34,437 bases of DNA from Vibrio nigripulchritudo ATCC 27043 (GTDB taxonomy: Bacteria; Pseudomonadota; Gammaproteobacteria; Enterobacterales; Vibrionaceae), in the NCBI RefSeq assembly GCF_000222685.1, contig NZ_AFWJ01000272.1:1-34437 (forward strand), written 5' to 3'. Position numbers and translations under genes: made by a program. Of the stretch, positions 25,621 to 34,059 are shown in pieces; position 1 is the first letter of the stretch; every line of letters starts with the position of its first letter. A model generated the notes under the pieces. That model made no database searches. It saw only the letters and a program-made list of their open reading frames with translations, and was not told the origin of the DNA.

Positions 25621-26595
25621 CTATTTGGTCAGTGAGAAGGAGAAGAATTCACTGGTGCCATCATCATTGTCGCTTGCCAGTACACCACGAATAGATTCTG
25701 GTGTGCTTACGGTGATGGAAACAGATTCAACCTTTGTGATGACAGGCTTGCCATTTTTGTCGATGGATTTTGCGTAGCTGCTTAAGTCTGTAGATTTGCT
25801 TTCGCTAAGTTTACCTACAGGCACGTAGCCAACGAAGCTACCAAGAATTTCGCCATCGTTGTAAGCGTCGCCCGTTGCCTCGACCGATGCGGTAAACACA
25901 AGACTATCGGTTTCATTCCAATAAGTAGCGCCAGACAGACCCGCTTCAAAGCCTTGAACATTAGGCAGGGTAACGTGGTAAGTACTTAACTCTTCGATCG
26001 CGTCTTGCTTACCCAGTAGGTACTCTTCAAACTCAACTAACGGCATACCGAAGATAATGTTGGAACCACCGTTCCCACGGTTGAAGATGTATGCCGTATC
26101 TTCTGATACCGCCAAGCCTTCAATGTTAAGCTCCTGGTTACCACTAAAGCCGCTCGCGCGATAAAGCTGCTTGTAAAGCGGCGCCAGATAACGCTCAATT
26201 TTCACGCCTTTATCCTGGCTGATAATGTAAGCCCACTCACGTACGTCGGCTTTGCTACCAGAGCCAAGTACAACCAGAGAAGGGCGCTCATTAATGTCCA
26301 TTGCCTCCATCGCTTCGTAGTCTGGTTTCACTTTTTTCAGGATTCGCCCGTTATCACCAATCGGGTAATGCTTGATCAAATCCTGACTCAGAATATTGAA
26401 ATCCAAATCCATGTTGTAAAGCCAAGGCGAGTCGTCTCCTACGGCAAAGAGTTTGTCGCCTTCTACAACCACACCTGAAGCAGATGGGAAAGAGGTATTC
26501 AGAAGTGGGTCAGAAACCTCGATAGTGGAAGCAAAAGCAGGTGCAGCAACTGTTGCACTGATCATCATGGCGAGGAGGTTGTTTTTGATTTTCAT
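25621..26595 (-). CDS. secreted protein, tandem paralogue B
   Basis: 324 residues from the ATG at 26595, which begins the signal peptide (MKIKNNLLAMMISATVAAPA then FAS); the longer frame to 26643 adds a non-signal extension. It shares long blocks with the gene at 24364-25332: FAVGDDSPWLYNMDLD, QDLIKHYPIGDNGRI, VLGSGSKADVREWAYIISQD, IFNRGNGGSN and VFTASVEATGDAYNDGEILG. Function unknown; a beta-propeller with exported location is the most that can be said. Having two diverged neighbours with separate terminators suggests an older duplication with both copies kept. Confidence 0.85.
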   Translation of the reverse strand: MKIKNNLLAMMISATVAAPAFASTIEVSDPLLNTSFPSASGVVVEGDKLFAVGDDSPWLYNMDLDFNILSQDLIKHYPIGDNGRILKKVKPDYEAMEAMDINERPSLVVLGSGSKADVREWAYIISQDKGVKIERYLAPLYKQLYRASGFSGNQELNIEGLAVSEDTAYIFNRGNGGSNIIFGMPLVEFEEYLLGKQDAIEELSTYHVTLPNVQGFEAGLSGATYWNETDSLVFTASVEATGDAYNDGEILGSFVGYVPVGKLSESKSTDLSSYAKSIDKNGKPVITKVESVSITVSTPESIRGVLASDNDDGTSEFFSFSLTK

Positions 26596-26835
26596 AAAAA
26601 AATACTCGTTTCTTATATAGTTATGGTGGTCAGAATGTATCACTGAGTATTCATATCAACTAGTTGAACATTAAGGTTAGCGAATGCAATTTTGTAATTT
26701 AGGATTCACTTCACGGGAAATAAGCAATCTGTGTATGGAGTGTAAAATTCTCGTATCCATTTGGTTCCGAAAATGGCTAGTTTAAGTTGATAAATGGCGT
26801 ACACTGGCTTCAAGCAGTTAAAGGAAATCAGGTAA

Positions 26836-28200
26836 ATGGACATTCAGCCCTTAACCATCGAAGAGTGTAAGAAAGCCAGAATGGCACGGGACCATCGATT
26901 TGACGGTCGATTTTTTGTGGCCGTGAAAACCACTGGCATATTCTGCCGCCCAATTTGTCCTGCGAATCTGCCACAAGAAAAAAATGTGACTTATTACTTC
27001 GATCAGGCGCAGGCGCTACAGGCGGGATACCGACCTTGCTTGCGTTGCCGACCAGATAGTGCACCCAGTTCATGGGCATGGAAAGGCGCAGAAACGTCGT
27101 TCCAGAGAGCAATCAAACTGATCGAGCAAGGCGCGTTGCAAACTCACGGGATAACGGGGCTCTCAGATCGTTTAGGTATCTCAGACCGGTATCTGCGGAA
27201 GCTTTTTGATAAGTATCTGGGCATGTCACCAAAACAATATGCCCAGTATCATCAGTTGATGTTCGCTAAGCAGTTGCTGCACGAAAGCTCTGTGAGTGTC
27301 AGCGACATCGCTTTTGCCAGTGGCTTTAACAGTGTTCGACGTTTTAATGATGCATTTAAAACGCTGCTAAAACTTACTCCGTCACAAGTGAGAAAATCAG
27401 AAGACATGGAAGCACAAACCAATCAGGTTCGGCTGTGTTTTAAAGTCCCGCTGCATTGGGAGCATATGCTCAATTTCTACCGCATGCGGGCAATACACGG
27501 AGTTGAGGACGTCGGTGATAATTTCTATGCTCGTCATTTTGAACTCAATGGTCACAAGGGCTGGTTTAAGGCGACGGTAGAATCAAAACAGCTCATGCAG
27601 GTTGAGTTTGAATTGGAAGAGATTACAGACTTAAAACCGCTGGTGCTTAAGTTGAGAAGAATGTTCGATCTGGATGTCAACATATCGGAAGTTGAGCAAC
27701 ACCTTAGCAAAGCAGCCCCAACCTTGGTTCAGGAATCGGGTATTCGAATTCCCGGAGTCTGGAGCCCTTGGGAAGCAGGCGTTCGTGCCATTTTAGGACA
27801 ACAGGTATCCGTGAAAGCGGCGATTGGTCAGCTGAACCTTCTGGTTTCAACGTTGAATGGCATTTCTGACAAATTATATTTTCCCACGCCAGAACAAGTT
27901 GCAGAGGCGGATTTAAGTTTTCTGAAAATGCCGAATAGCCGAAAAGAAACTCTACATCGATTTGCCCACTACATTGTTGAACACCCCGATGCCGACCCTA
28001 AAGAGTGGATCGAGATAAAAGGGGTAGGACCTTGGACAATTAACTATGCCCAGTTAAGAGGGCAATCACTAACCGACTGTTTTTTATCCGGAGATCTGGT
28101 GGTTAAAAAAGCGATGGAACACCATCCGGATATGACGCAAGAAAATGTTGCCCCTTGGGGAAGTTACGCTACCTTACATTGCTGGAATACACCATTATGA
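26836..28200 (+). CDS. Ada N-domain/AraC/AlkA fusion DNA repair protein
   Basis: 454 residues joining three parts. Residues 1-75 are the Ada metal domain with Cys37, Cys41, Cys68 and Cys71; Cys37 matches the methyl-accepting Cys38 of E. coli Ada, which takes methyl groups from DNA phosphotriesters. Residues 80-188 are an AraC-type DNA-binding domain (IEQGALQTHG, ISDRYLRKLFDKYLGMSPKQ). Residues 196-454 are an AlkA-like 3-methyladenine glycosylase: AlkA N-domain, then helix-hairpin-helix IKGVGPWTINYAQLRG and the catalytic Asp420 in FLSGDLVVKKAM. So one protein may sense methylation, activate its own promoter and excise alkylated bases. AGGTAA before the ATG supports the start. It overlaps ogt by 4 bases. 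Confidence 0.93.
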   Translation: MDIQPLTIEECKKARMARDHRFDGRFFVAVKTTGIFCRPICPANLPQEKNVTYYFDQAQALQAGYRPCLRCRPDSAPSSWAWKGAETSFQRAIKLIEQGALQTHGITGLSDRLGISDRYLRKLFDKYLGMSPKQYAQYHQLMFAKQLLHESSVSVSDIAFASGFNSVRRFNDAFKTLLKLTPSQVRKSEDMEAQTNQVRLCFKVPLHWEHMLNFYRMRAIHGVEDVGDNFYARHFELNGHKGWFKATVESKQLMQVEFELEEITDLKPLVLKLRRMFDLDVNISEVEQHLSKAAPTLVQESGIRIPGVWSPWEAGVRAILGQQVSVKAAIGQLNLLVSTLNGISDKLYFPTPEQVAEADLSFLKMPNSRKETLHRFAHYIVEHPDADPKEWIEIKGVGPWTINYAQLRGQSLTDCFLSGDLVVKKAMEHHPDMTQENVAPWGSYATLHCWNTPL

Positions 28201-28682
28201 AAAACACTAACGTATACACCATTATGCCAAGCAAACTTGGCGACGTGACCCTACAAGCCAATGAAGAAGGATTATTAGGCATTTGGTTTGAAACCTGCAC
28301 CACCAAACCGGATGAACTCGGAACTGAGTACGCTAGTCATCCCGTCTTGAAACAAGCCAGCGCCGAGCTTACGGAATATTTCGACGGCAACAGGCAGTCT
28401 TTCGACGTGCCATTGGCTGCGAAGGGTACAGACTTTCAGAAACAAGTCTGGAAAGCGCTGACCACCATTCCTTTTGGTGAAACCTGGAGTTATCAGGAGC
28501 TTGCCAATGCCATAGGCAATCCTAAAGCCGTAAGGGCTGTAGGGCTGGCGAATGGCAAAAACCCGATATCAGTGATCGTGCCTTGCCATCGGGTGATTGG
28601 AAAAAGCGGTAAGCTGACGGGCTACGCGGGCGGCTTGGAGCGCAAGCAAGCTCTGCTTAAATTAGAGGGAATCGATGTGTAA
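28197..28682 (+). CDS. ogt: methylated-DNA-protein-cysteine methyltransferase
   Basis: 161 residues. The C-terminal domain holds the active site PCHRV with acceptor Cys130 (ISVIVPCHRVIGKSGKLTGY) and the preceding recognition helix (TWSYQELANAIGNPKAVRAVG). It repairs O6-methylguanine and O4-methylthymine by irreversible methyl transfer to itself. The start ATG overlaps the stop of the fusion gene as ATGA, implying translational coupling; a second ATG at 28224 is possible. The 3' end overlaps by 21 bases the convergent MBL gene. Together with the upstream gene this forms a compact alkylation-damage operon. Confidence 0.93.
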   Translation: MKNTNVYTIMPSKLGDVTLQANEEGLLGIWFETCTTKPDELGTEYASHPVLKQASAELTEYFDGNRQSFDVPLAAKGTDFQKQVWKALTTIPFGETWSYQELANAIGNPKAVRAVGLANGKNPISVIVPCHRVIGKSGKLTGYAGGLERKQALLKLEGIDV

Positions 28683-29309
28683 TTTAAGCTGGTCAATTTC
28701 ACCGTCGATAGCTGATACCCACTCGTCGTAAGTGGGTTCGACTAAGCCAATTTTTCCTATAAATCCGCTGCTCATTACCACGTTGGGTTTTACGGAGCGA
28801 AGTTTCTTCAGGCTTTGAATTGCTGAATCTTCGCTTCCGCCAAAGCTGTGGATAATGAATGTCGTCCAGCGACCATCCCATTGGAAAAACGTATCACCTG
28901 TAAACAAATAGGTTTGTCCATGGGGAGAGTGATAGATATAACATACGCTGCCATCGGTATGACCCGGAGTGAACAGCACTTCAATATCTTCAAACCTTGT
29001 GTCTTTTAATTCTAAAAGCTGCTCTGCCTTTGCATACTGGCTGATGGCATCGGATTCAGCTTCAGAATAGAGGAGTTGAGAGTTAAATCGTTTTCGAATT
29101 CTCTCTAGAGAAGGTCCTGCTTCATCTCGGTGAGTAAGCAGTTGATAGCGGATACCGCCAAGTTCTTCAATATGCTGTAGCTCGTCGTTATCGCCAGTAT
29201 TGTAAAAAAGAATATTGCCGTTCGGGCGTGTCAAAAGATAAGCGTAGCTGTTAACCATTCCACCGTCATAAAGGGCGGTTTGCCATAAATCGGGATATAA
29301 CTTTTTCAT
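28662..29309 (-). CDS. MBL-fold protein with reduced metal motif
   Basis: 215 residues with the metallo-beta-lactamase fold layout. In the usual H-x-H-x-D-H box the sequence reads THRDEAG (His60, Asp62, Glu63), so the second and last histidines of the box are absent. Later motifs PGHTDGSVCY (His117) and FTGDTFF (Asp139) are present, but the final histidine is replaced by VMSSGF. Metal binding may be altered or mononuclear. AAGGA before the ATG sets the start. The gene overlaps ogt at its 3' end (21 bases, convergent) and lies downstream of the lipid operon behind a long hairpin. Its substrate is unknown. Confidence 0.85.
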   Translation of the reverse strand: MKKLYPDLWQTALYDGGMVNSYAYLLTRPNGNILFYNTGDNDELQHIEELGGIRYQLLTHRDEAGPSLERIRKRFNSQLLYSEAESDAISQYAKAEQLLELKDTRFEDIEVLFTPGHTDGSVCYIYHSPHGQTYLFTGDTFFQWDGRWTTFIIHSFGGSEDSAIQSLKKLRSVKPNVVMSSGFIGKIGLVEPTYDEWVSAIDGEIDQLKLHIDSL

Positions 29310-29330
29310 CGTCTCAGTCCTTGAGTTGTA

Positions 29331-29365
29331 TACAGCAAGTCTTCATAGTTGGAAGGCTTGCTGTA
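29331..29365. repeat. 14-bp inverted repeat between operons
   Basis: TACAGCAAG-T-CTTC at 29331-29344 pairs with GAAG-G-CTTGCTGTA at 29352-29365 with one T-G wobble and a 7-base loop. No T run follows on either strand, so it is not a classic terminator; it lies 22 bases upstream of the MBL gene start and downstream of the PlsC-GNAT gene, and could be an operator, an mRNA-stabilising hairpin or a REP-like element. Confidence 0.7.
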
Positions 29366-29407
29366 CATAATATACTCCTGTGGAACGATGAAGTTTGAGG
29401 CAATGCC

Positions 29408-30589
29408 TCACATTTCCGTTTTTAATATGGCGTAAAAATACTCGTCCCACCATTCTCCGTTCGAGCGCTGAATACACTGTTTAAAGTGTCCTTCACGGCG
29501 CATTCCAAGCTTTTCCATTAGCTGATAAGAGGCAGTATTTTCTGGCTGGCACGTCGCGACGATACGTTGAATATTCATTTTGGCAAAGCCATGTTCCATC
29601 AGCGCTTTCGCCGCTTCGAACGCATATCCTTTCTTTTGCGAGTCTGGATGAATCACCCAGCCAATTTCATAGGTGTAGTCGTTAAAAGTGGGGTGGAAAT
29701 GAATATGCCCGATTGCGGTATCGCTCTTGTTTTCAATTAAAGAGTAGGCGACAGGAGATGTTTCCAGTTGCTCCTCCAGCCAGGCGTCAACTTTGGCTTC
29801 GTCATAAATGCCATCTGGTAGATATTGAGCAACATTCGGGTTGGAAAGGTAACCGAGTAAGTCTTCTTTATCTTCGGGTGCGACAGGGCGAATCATGAGC
29901 CTTTCCGTTTTAACCACTAAGTCCGGTTGGTTGAATTCCAGTGCTTTGTTTTTGTCTCGAGTCAGGCAGTGCTCTGACAGCTCTGTAAAGGACTCGATAA
30001 TGGTATCCAGAAACGTATCCGCACTGTCAGACCTAGGAAGAGGCTCTCCGATGATGCAGTCACAGTTAAAGGGTACGGGAATCTTGCTGCCTTTTGGCAT
30101 CGCTTTGCCCAAACCGTGCATCATTACAGGGATGATAGACGTCTCGGGGTGCTGATCCACCAGATAGAATATCCCTTTTTTCAACTCGCTGAATTCTTCT
30201 GGGTTGCCTCTGCTTCCCTCAGGAAAAAGAATGAGAATGTCGCCGTTATGAATGGCTTTGTGGCACTCGTCGAACAGAGCGTTTCTGTCGGACTTTCCTT
30301 GCCTGTCCAGAGCCAGAATGCCAATACAAACGTTAGCAAACCAAGCTTTGAATCCACCTTGTTCGAGAAAATAATCGGCAGCGGCAACAGGTCGGATTTT
30401 GTGAATTTGTGAAAGAGGGAACAGGCTCATGAGCACTAAGGTATCCAGGTGGCTATTGTGATTGGCAATCACCACATATCCTCCCTGACCCGGCAGGTTT
30501 TCCCTTCCTCTGGTGTTCAAGCCAATCACCACCAGCACAAACGGCTTCACTACCAGAGCAAAGAACAATACTTTTATTAGTCGGTTCAT
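29408..30589 (-). CDS. PlsC acyltransferase fused to GNAT acetyltransferase
   Basis: 393 residues in two domains. The first (about 1-215) is a 1-acylglycerol-3-phosphate acyltransferase of the PlsC family: membrane-anchoring N-terminus, the catalytic box NHNSHLD (His44, Asp49) and FPEGSRG at 122-128. The second (about 226-390) is a GNAT/RimJ-type N-acetyltransferase starting TERLMIRPVAPEDKEDL with the acetyl-CoA loop QKKGYAFEAAKALMEHG. The PlsC part would put the second acyl chain on phosphatidic acid; the GNAT substrate is unknown. It follows a CdsA-like gene by 15 bases in an operon of lipid genes, so the fusion probably modifies or regulates lipid synthesis there. The frame is continuous across the joint. 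Confidence 0.92.
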   Translation of the reverse strand: MNRLIKVLFFALVVKPFVLVVIGLNTRGRENLPGQGGYVVIANHNSHLDTLVLMSLFPLSQIHKIRPVAAADYFLEQGGFKAWFANVCIGILALDRQGKSDRNALFDECHKAIHNGDILILFPEGSRGNPEEFSELKKGIFYLVDQHPETSIIPVMMHGLGKAMPKGSKIPVPFNCDCIIGEPLPRSDSADTFLDTIIESFTELSEHCLTRDKNKALEFNQPDLVVKTERLMIRPVAPEDKEDLLGYLSNPNVAQYLPDGIYDEAKVDAWLEEQLETSPVAYSLIENKSDTAIGHIHFHPTFNDYTYEIGWVIHPDSQKKGYAFEAAKALMEHGFAKMNIQRIVATCQPENTASYQLMEKLGMRREGHFKQCIQRSNGEWWDEYFYAILKTEM

Positions 30590-30604
30590 CTTCTTTGTTC
30601 CTTG

Positions 30605-31537
30605 TTAGTAATGAAGGTAGTAGAGCAGATGGAAAAACAGCGGGGAGGTGAAGGTGAGGCTATCAAGCCGATCAAGAACACCACCATGACCCGGAATCAG
30701 AGTACCGCTGTCTTTGATTTGCAAATCACGCTTCACTGAAGAAATCACCAGATCCCCAACAAAGCCAGAGAAGGCAATCAAGGCACCTGCCAGCAACCCC
30801 TGAGCATGAGAAAACGGCGTCAAAAACGGTGCGATTAATGCGCTCATCAACGAGATGGTGACCACGCCTCCAATAAATCCTTCCCATGTTTTGTTGGGGC
30901 TGACTTTGGGAACAATTTTGTGCTTACCCAGAGATTTCCCCCAGACATACTGCGAGACGTCATTCAATTGAGTCATAAACAGCAGAAACAGGATAGGACC
31001 AATATGACCCGCTTCTGGGTTCTTAACTGGCAGAACCAACAGGTAGGCAATGTGACTGATACACAGAACCGTAAGCATCATTGCCCAGTGGATGACACCA
31101 GCAGAGTGGATAAACCCTTTAGTGTCGCCCAGCAAAACCATTCGCATAGGCAGAAACAGGAAGACATACACCGGAATGAAGATCAGGAACATTCCGTACC
31201 ATTCATAACCCACCCAGAGATACTGAAGTGGGATGGCAATGTAAGCCCATAAAATCACTCGGCGGTCAGCCAATCGAGTGGGAATGATCGACAGGAATTC
31301 TTTTAGTGCCAGAAAACTTACAAAACCAAAAAAGGCGATGGCAGCATTTTTACTTAGGATAAGAACAAAGAACACCAATCCAATTATCCACCACCAAGAG
31401 GTGATGCGTTGGCTCAGCTCCGTATAGTCTTTGTCGGGGTGTTTCACCTGTTTAAACCAGCAAACCAAGGTGCCTATGCAGAGTAGCGCCAGCACTAACG
31501 CCATGACGTAGAAGGAGTGTTGAGGAATACCAAACAT
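30605..31537 (-). CDS. CdsA-like phosphatidate cytidylyltransferase
   Basis: 310 residues, with about eight membrane segments. The C-terminal signature is complete: SSVKRDLQIKDSGTLIPGHG then GVLDRLDSL, containing the KRxxxxKD and HGGxxDRxD catalytic elements of CDP-diglyceride synthases. It would make CDP-diacylglycerol from CTP and phosphatidate. The start overlaps the stop of the phosphatidyltransferase gene by one base (TAATG), with GAGGAA just upstream. A second copy beside the housekeeping cdsA is implied by this accessory operon; E. coli ynbAB has the same CDP-alcohol transferase plus CdsA-like pairing. Confidence 0.92.
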   Translation of the reverse strand: MFGIPQHSFYVMALVLALLCIGTLVCWFKQVKHPDKDYTELSQRITSWWWIIGLVFFVLILSKNAAIAFFGFVSFLALKEFLSIIPTRLADRRVILWAYIAIPLQYLWVGYEWYGMFLIFIPVYVFLFLPMRMVLLGDTKGFIHSAGVIHWAMMLTVLCISHIAYLLVLPVKNPEAGHIGPILFLLFMTQLNDVSQYVWGKSLGKHKIVPKVSPNKTWEGFIGGVVTISLMSALIAPFLTPFSHAQGLLAGALIAFSGFVGDLVISSVKRDLQIKDSGTLIPGHGGVLDRLDSLTFTSPLFFHLLYYLHY

Positions 31538-32256
31538 TATTGTTCCTCTACGCTATTTTCTTGTCGTGCCGTACTTTGTGGCTGATTCTCCAGATACCGA
31601 TAGGCGGCGTGTGCTCTTCTTACTAAGGTGATTACGCAACCCAAATTGACTAGCACCAAAACGGTTAGGAAAACAGCCCCTTGTGGCAGCCAGATTTGCT
31701 CCAAAATGGTGGCAATCGACCCAAATGTCACCAGCGCCATTCTGTGCTGTTTTGCCATTGGTCCACGAAAATCGGTTTTGCTGCCGATTGCGGTGGCGAG
31801 GGTACGAACATAAGCCGTTCCAACTGCCAGCAATGCCGCGAGCCAACCCAAGTGAATCGCGTATGGGTAAAGCTGGGTAAGGGAATAACCCAGAGCAATG
31901 AAAATAAGGGAATCAGCGACGCGGTCGGGAATGTCGTTAAACAGTTCGCCAGAAGGTGTACTTTTACCGCCTTCTACTGCCACCATGCCGTCAAACAGAT
32001 TGCAAAGCAGGCGACACTGAATAAACAGAGCAACACAAACTAATAACGTGTTAACCAGCCATGTTTGAGGCGCAAAAGATTGAGCAATTAAAGCGGCGGA
32101 AGCCAATGCTGAAAACACAACACTGGCGATAGAAATTTGATTAGGCGTAACGGAACGGCGGGCAAGCCAGGCAGCGATTTTCCTGCTGATCCCAACCTGG
32201 CGAACTTTTAACGGGCGACGCCCTTCGATTTCTTCTGATGACACAGTATCTTCCAT
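31537..32256 (-). CDS. variant CDP-alcohol phosphatidyltransferase
   Basis: 239 residues with six hydrophobic segments. The active-site region reads NLFDGMVAVEGGKSTPSGEL then FNDIPDR, against the family pattern DxxDGxxAR...GxxxDxxxD. Two aspartates are replaced (Asn86 and Asn107), and the arginine is Val94, while Asp89 and Asp111 remain. The same kind of change is, as I recall, found in the YnbA-like branch, so the variant is probably a conserved one and not decay. It would transfer a phosphatidyl group from CDP-diacylglycerol to an alcohol; the acceptor is unknown. First gene of the operon; the next starts at its stop codon. Confidence 0.88.
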   Translation of the reverse strand: MEDTVSSEEIEGRRPLKVRQVGISRKIAAWLARRSVTPNQISIASVVFSALASAALIAQSFAPQTWLVNTLLVCVALFIQCRLLCNLFDGMVAVEGGKSTPSGELFNDIPDRVADSLIFIALGYSLTQLYPYAIHLGWLAALLAVGTAYVRTLATAIGSKTDFRGPMAKQHRMALVTFGSIATILEQIWLPQGAVFLTVLVLVNLGCVITLVRRAHAAYRYLENQPQSTARQENSVEEQ

Positions 32257-32273
32257 GCAACTTGTTTGGTTGG

Positions 32274-32279
32274 ATTATA
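32274..32279 (-). promoter_or_regulatory. candidate -10 box of lipid operon
   Basis: On the minus strand a perfect TATAAT lies 17 bases upstream of the ATG at 32256. No convincing -35 is seen at 16-18 bases before it. Confidence 0.35.
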
Positions 32280-32376
32280 AACATTGAACATACTGTATAG
32301 GCTTTAAATCCCTAATAATCAGAGGTTTTTCACAAACTTAAGAAGCCTGTTCCGAAAGAAACAATTAGGTAAAGGT

Positions 32377-34059
32377 TTAAAAGTCAGCATCAACCTGAAA
32401 CTCCATGGGTTCTTTGGAGTATGGGTGATCAAAAGCAAGCCATTCGGCGTGCAAGTGAAGGCGGTTCTCTTTAATGCCATAGAGATCGTCACCGACGATT
32501 GGCATATGCAGCCCTTGCTGGTGAGCACAATGAACTCTGAGCTGGTGGGTTCGTCCGGTTTTAGGGTATAAGCGGACTTTAGTGCGCGACCCGATTCGCT
32601 CTAGTACTTCCCATTTAGTTTCGGCGGGCTTTCCGTGTTCATAGCAGACGAGCTGGCGAGGGCGATCGTCAGGATCACCACGCATCGGCAGATGAATTTC
32701 TCCATTGTCGCTTTCGGGTGAGCCTTCTATTAGTGCCACATATCGCTTTTGAACATGTCGGGTAATGAACTGCTTTTGCAGGCTTTTGTTTGCTCGCTTA
32801 GTCAAAGCAAAAACCAGAATGCCAGAGGTAGACATGTCGAGCCGATGAATCACAAACGGGCCTTCTACATCAGGGAAACGTTCTTGCAAGCGGTGGTAAA
32901 CCGAATCCTGAATAAAACGACCGGGTACAGAGAGAAACTCTGAAGGCTTGTTGACGACAACGATGGCTTCGTCCTGATAGAGGATGTCGATTTCTTTCCC
33001 TTCTGCCGGGTTTTTTAGCAGTGGGTTTTCATCCATCTCTATGCCTTCCAGCATGTGACCTAAAATCGGGTGACACTTGCTTTGGCAGGCTGGGTAGTAT
33101 TTTTTATGCTGTCGAACTTCTGATTTTGGCGAAACACCCCACCAAAATTCCGCAATAGCCACAGGCTTTAACTGGTTAGCAAACGCGTAATGCAAAAGTT
33201 TAGGTGCAGCGCATTCGCCAGAGCCGGCGGGTGGAATTGGGTTGGTCGTCTGAGAGAATATATCGAGCAGTGACTTTTCGTCACCCGCCTGATTTAAGAA
33301 GCGGTACTGATCAAACAGCTTGTTTTGCAGTGCGGCAGACAGCGCTTTGCGTTTTTCTTTCAATGCTTCCAGTTCGGCAGTTAGGGCGTCTAACTTCTGC
33401 TGCACTTCATCAATTCGTTGTTGCCATTCGAGTTTCAGATATTTCTGTTGGTTCTTTTCCGCAACGCTCTGTTTGCCAAGTTCTTCCTTGAGCGAATCCA
33501 GTTCGTCACCTTTCAGAGTGTTTTCTGCTTCGGCTCTTAGAGCTTTTCTGTTGGCTCGTCCGGCAATCATTTTCTGGCGCTGCTTTTCAAGCTCGACCTC
33601 TGATTGCTTTTTGAGTTCTGACAGGCTTTCAGTGAGCACGTCAAAGTCGGGATTCACCTTAAGTGCATCCACTTGGGCGTTTACCTTGGTCACTTCATCC
33701 ATTTCAGCCTGAACGAAGCTGTCGTCTGCCAGCCAATCGTATACTGGTGGAACAAACCCCGGAAGATGGTTGCTATCCGCTACTTTGCCGGAAAATGCCG
33801 ACAAATAGCCCAGTTCGCCAAGTTCATTCTGAACCAGCAGAATACCGAACATTTTGCCTTTGCCAGTAGATGGATCGTCGCCCAACCCAAAGTCGTGTTC
33901 CCAGTCGGTTTGAGTTTGAATATGCGCCTGAAGCTCCTGCGAAGCCAGTTCACAAAGCGGATGAGGTTGGTAGTAAAACGGAAACGTAAACCGTTCGGGT
34001 AGGGAATAGCCTTCAATGGATGACTGGAATCGGGTGAAGTAAGAAACAGCAGAAGACAT
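32377..34059 (-). CDS. long RluA-family pseudouridine synthase
   Basis: 560 residues, about twice the length of a typical RluA protein. The C-terminal part (about 355-555) is the catalytic domain: VVVNKPSEFLSVPGR, the active box HRLDMSTSGI with Asp408, KRYVALIEG and the binding segment TGRTHQLRVH. The N-terminal 350 residues have a coiled coil (about 140-250) and a conserved-looking cysteine region (SGECAAPKLLHYAF, AEFWWGVSP and YYPACQSKCHPILGHMLEG, about 280-340), which could bind a metal. It converts uridine to pseudouridine in rRNA or tRNA; the target position cannot be told. The start at 34059 has no strong ribosome site. It is a single gene between the lipid operon and the YCII gene. Confidence 0.9.
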   Translation of the reverse strand: MSSAVSYFTRFQSSIEGYSLPERFTFPFYYQPHPLCELASQELQAHIQTQTDWEHDFGLGDDPSTGKGKMFGILLVQNELGELGYLSAFSGKVADSNHLPGFVPPVYDWLADDSFVQAEMDEVTKVNAQVDALKVNPDFDVLTESLSELKKQSEVELEKQRQKMIAGRANRKALRAEAENTLKGDELDSLKEELGKQSVAEKNQQKYLKLEWQQRIDEVQQKLDALTAELEALKEKRKALSAALQNKLFDQYRFLNQAGDEKSLLDIFSQTTNPIPPAGSGECAAPKLLHYAFANQLKPVAIAEFWWGVSPKSEVRQHKKYYPACQSKCHPILGHMLEGIEMDENPLLKNPAEGKEIDILYQDEAIVVVNKPSEFLSVPGRFIQDSVYHRLQERFPDVEGPFVIHRLDMSTSGILVFALTKRANKSLQKQFITRHVQKRYVALIEGSPESDNGEIHLPMRGDPDDRPRQLVCYEHGKPAETKWEVLERIGSRTKVRLYPKTGRTHQLRVHCAHQQGLHMPIVGDDLYGIKENRLHLHAEWLAFDHPYSKEPMEFQVDADF

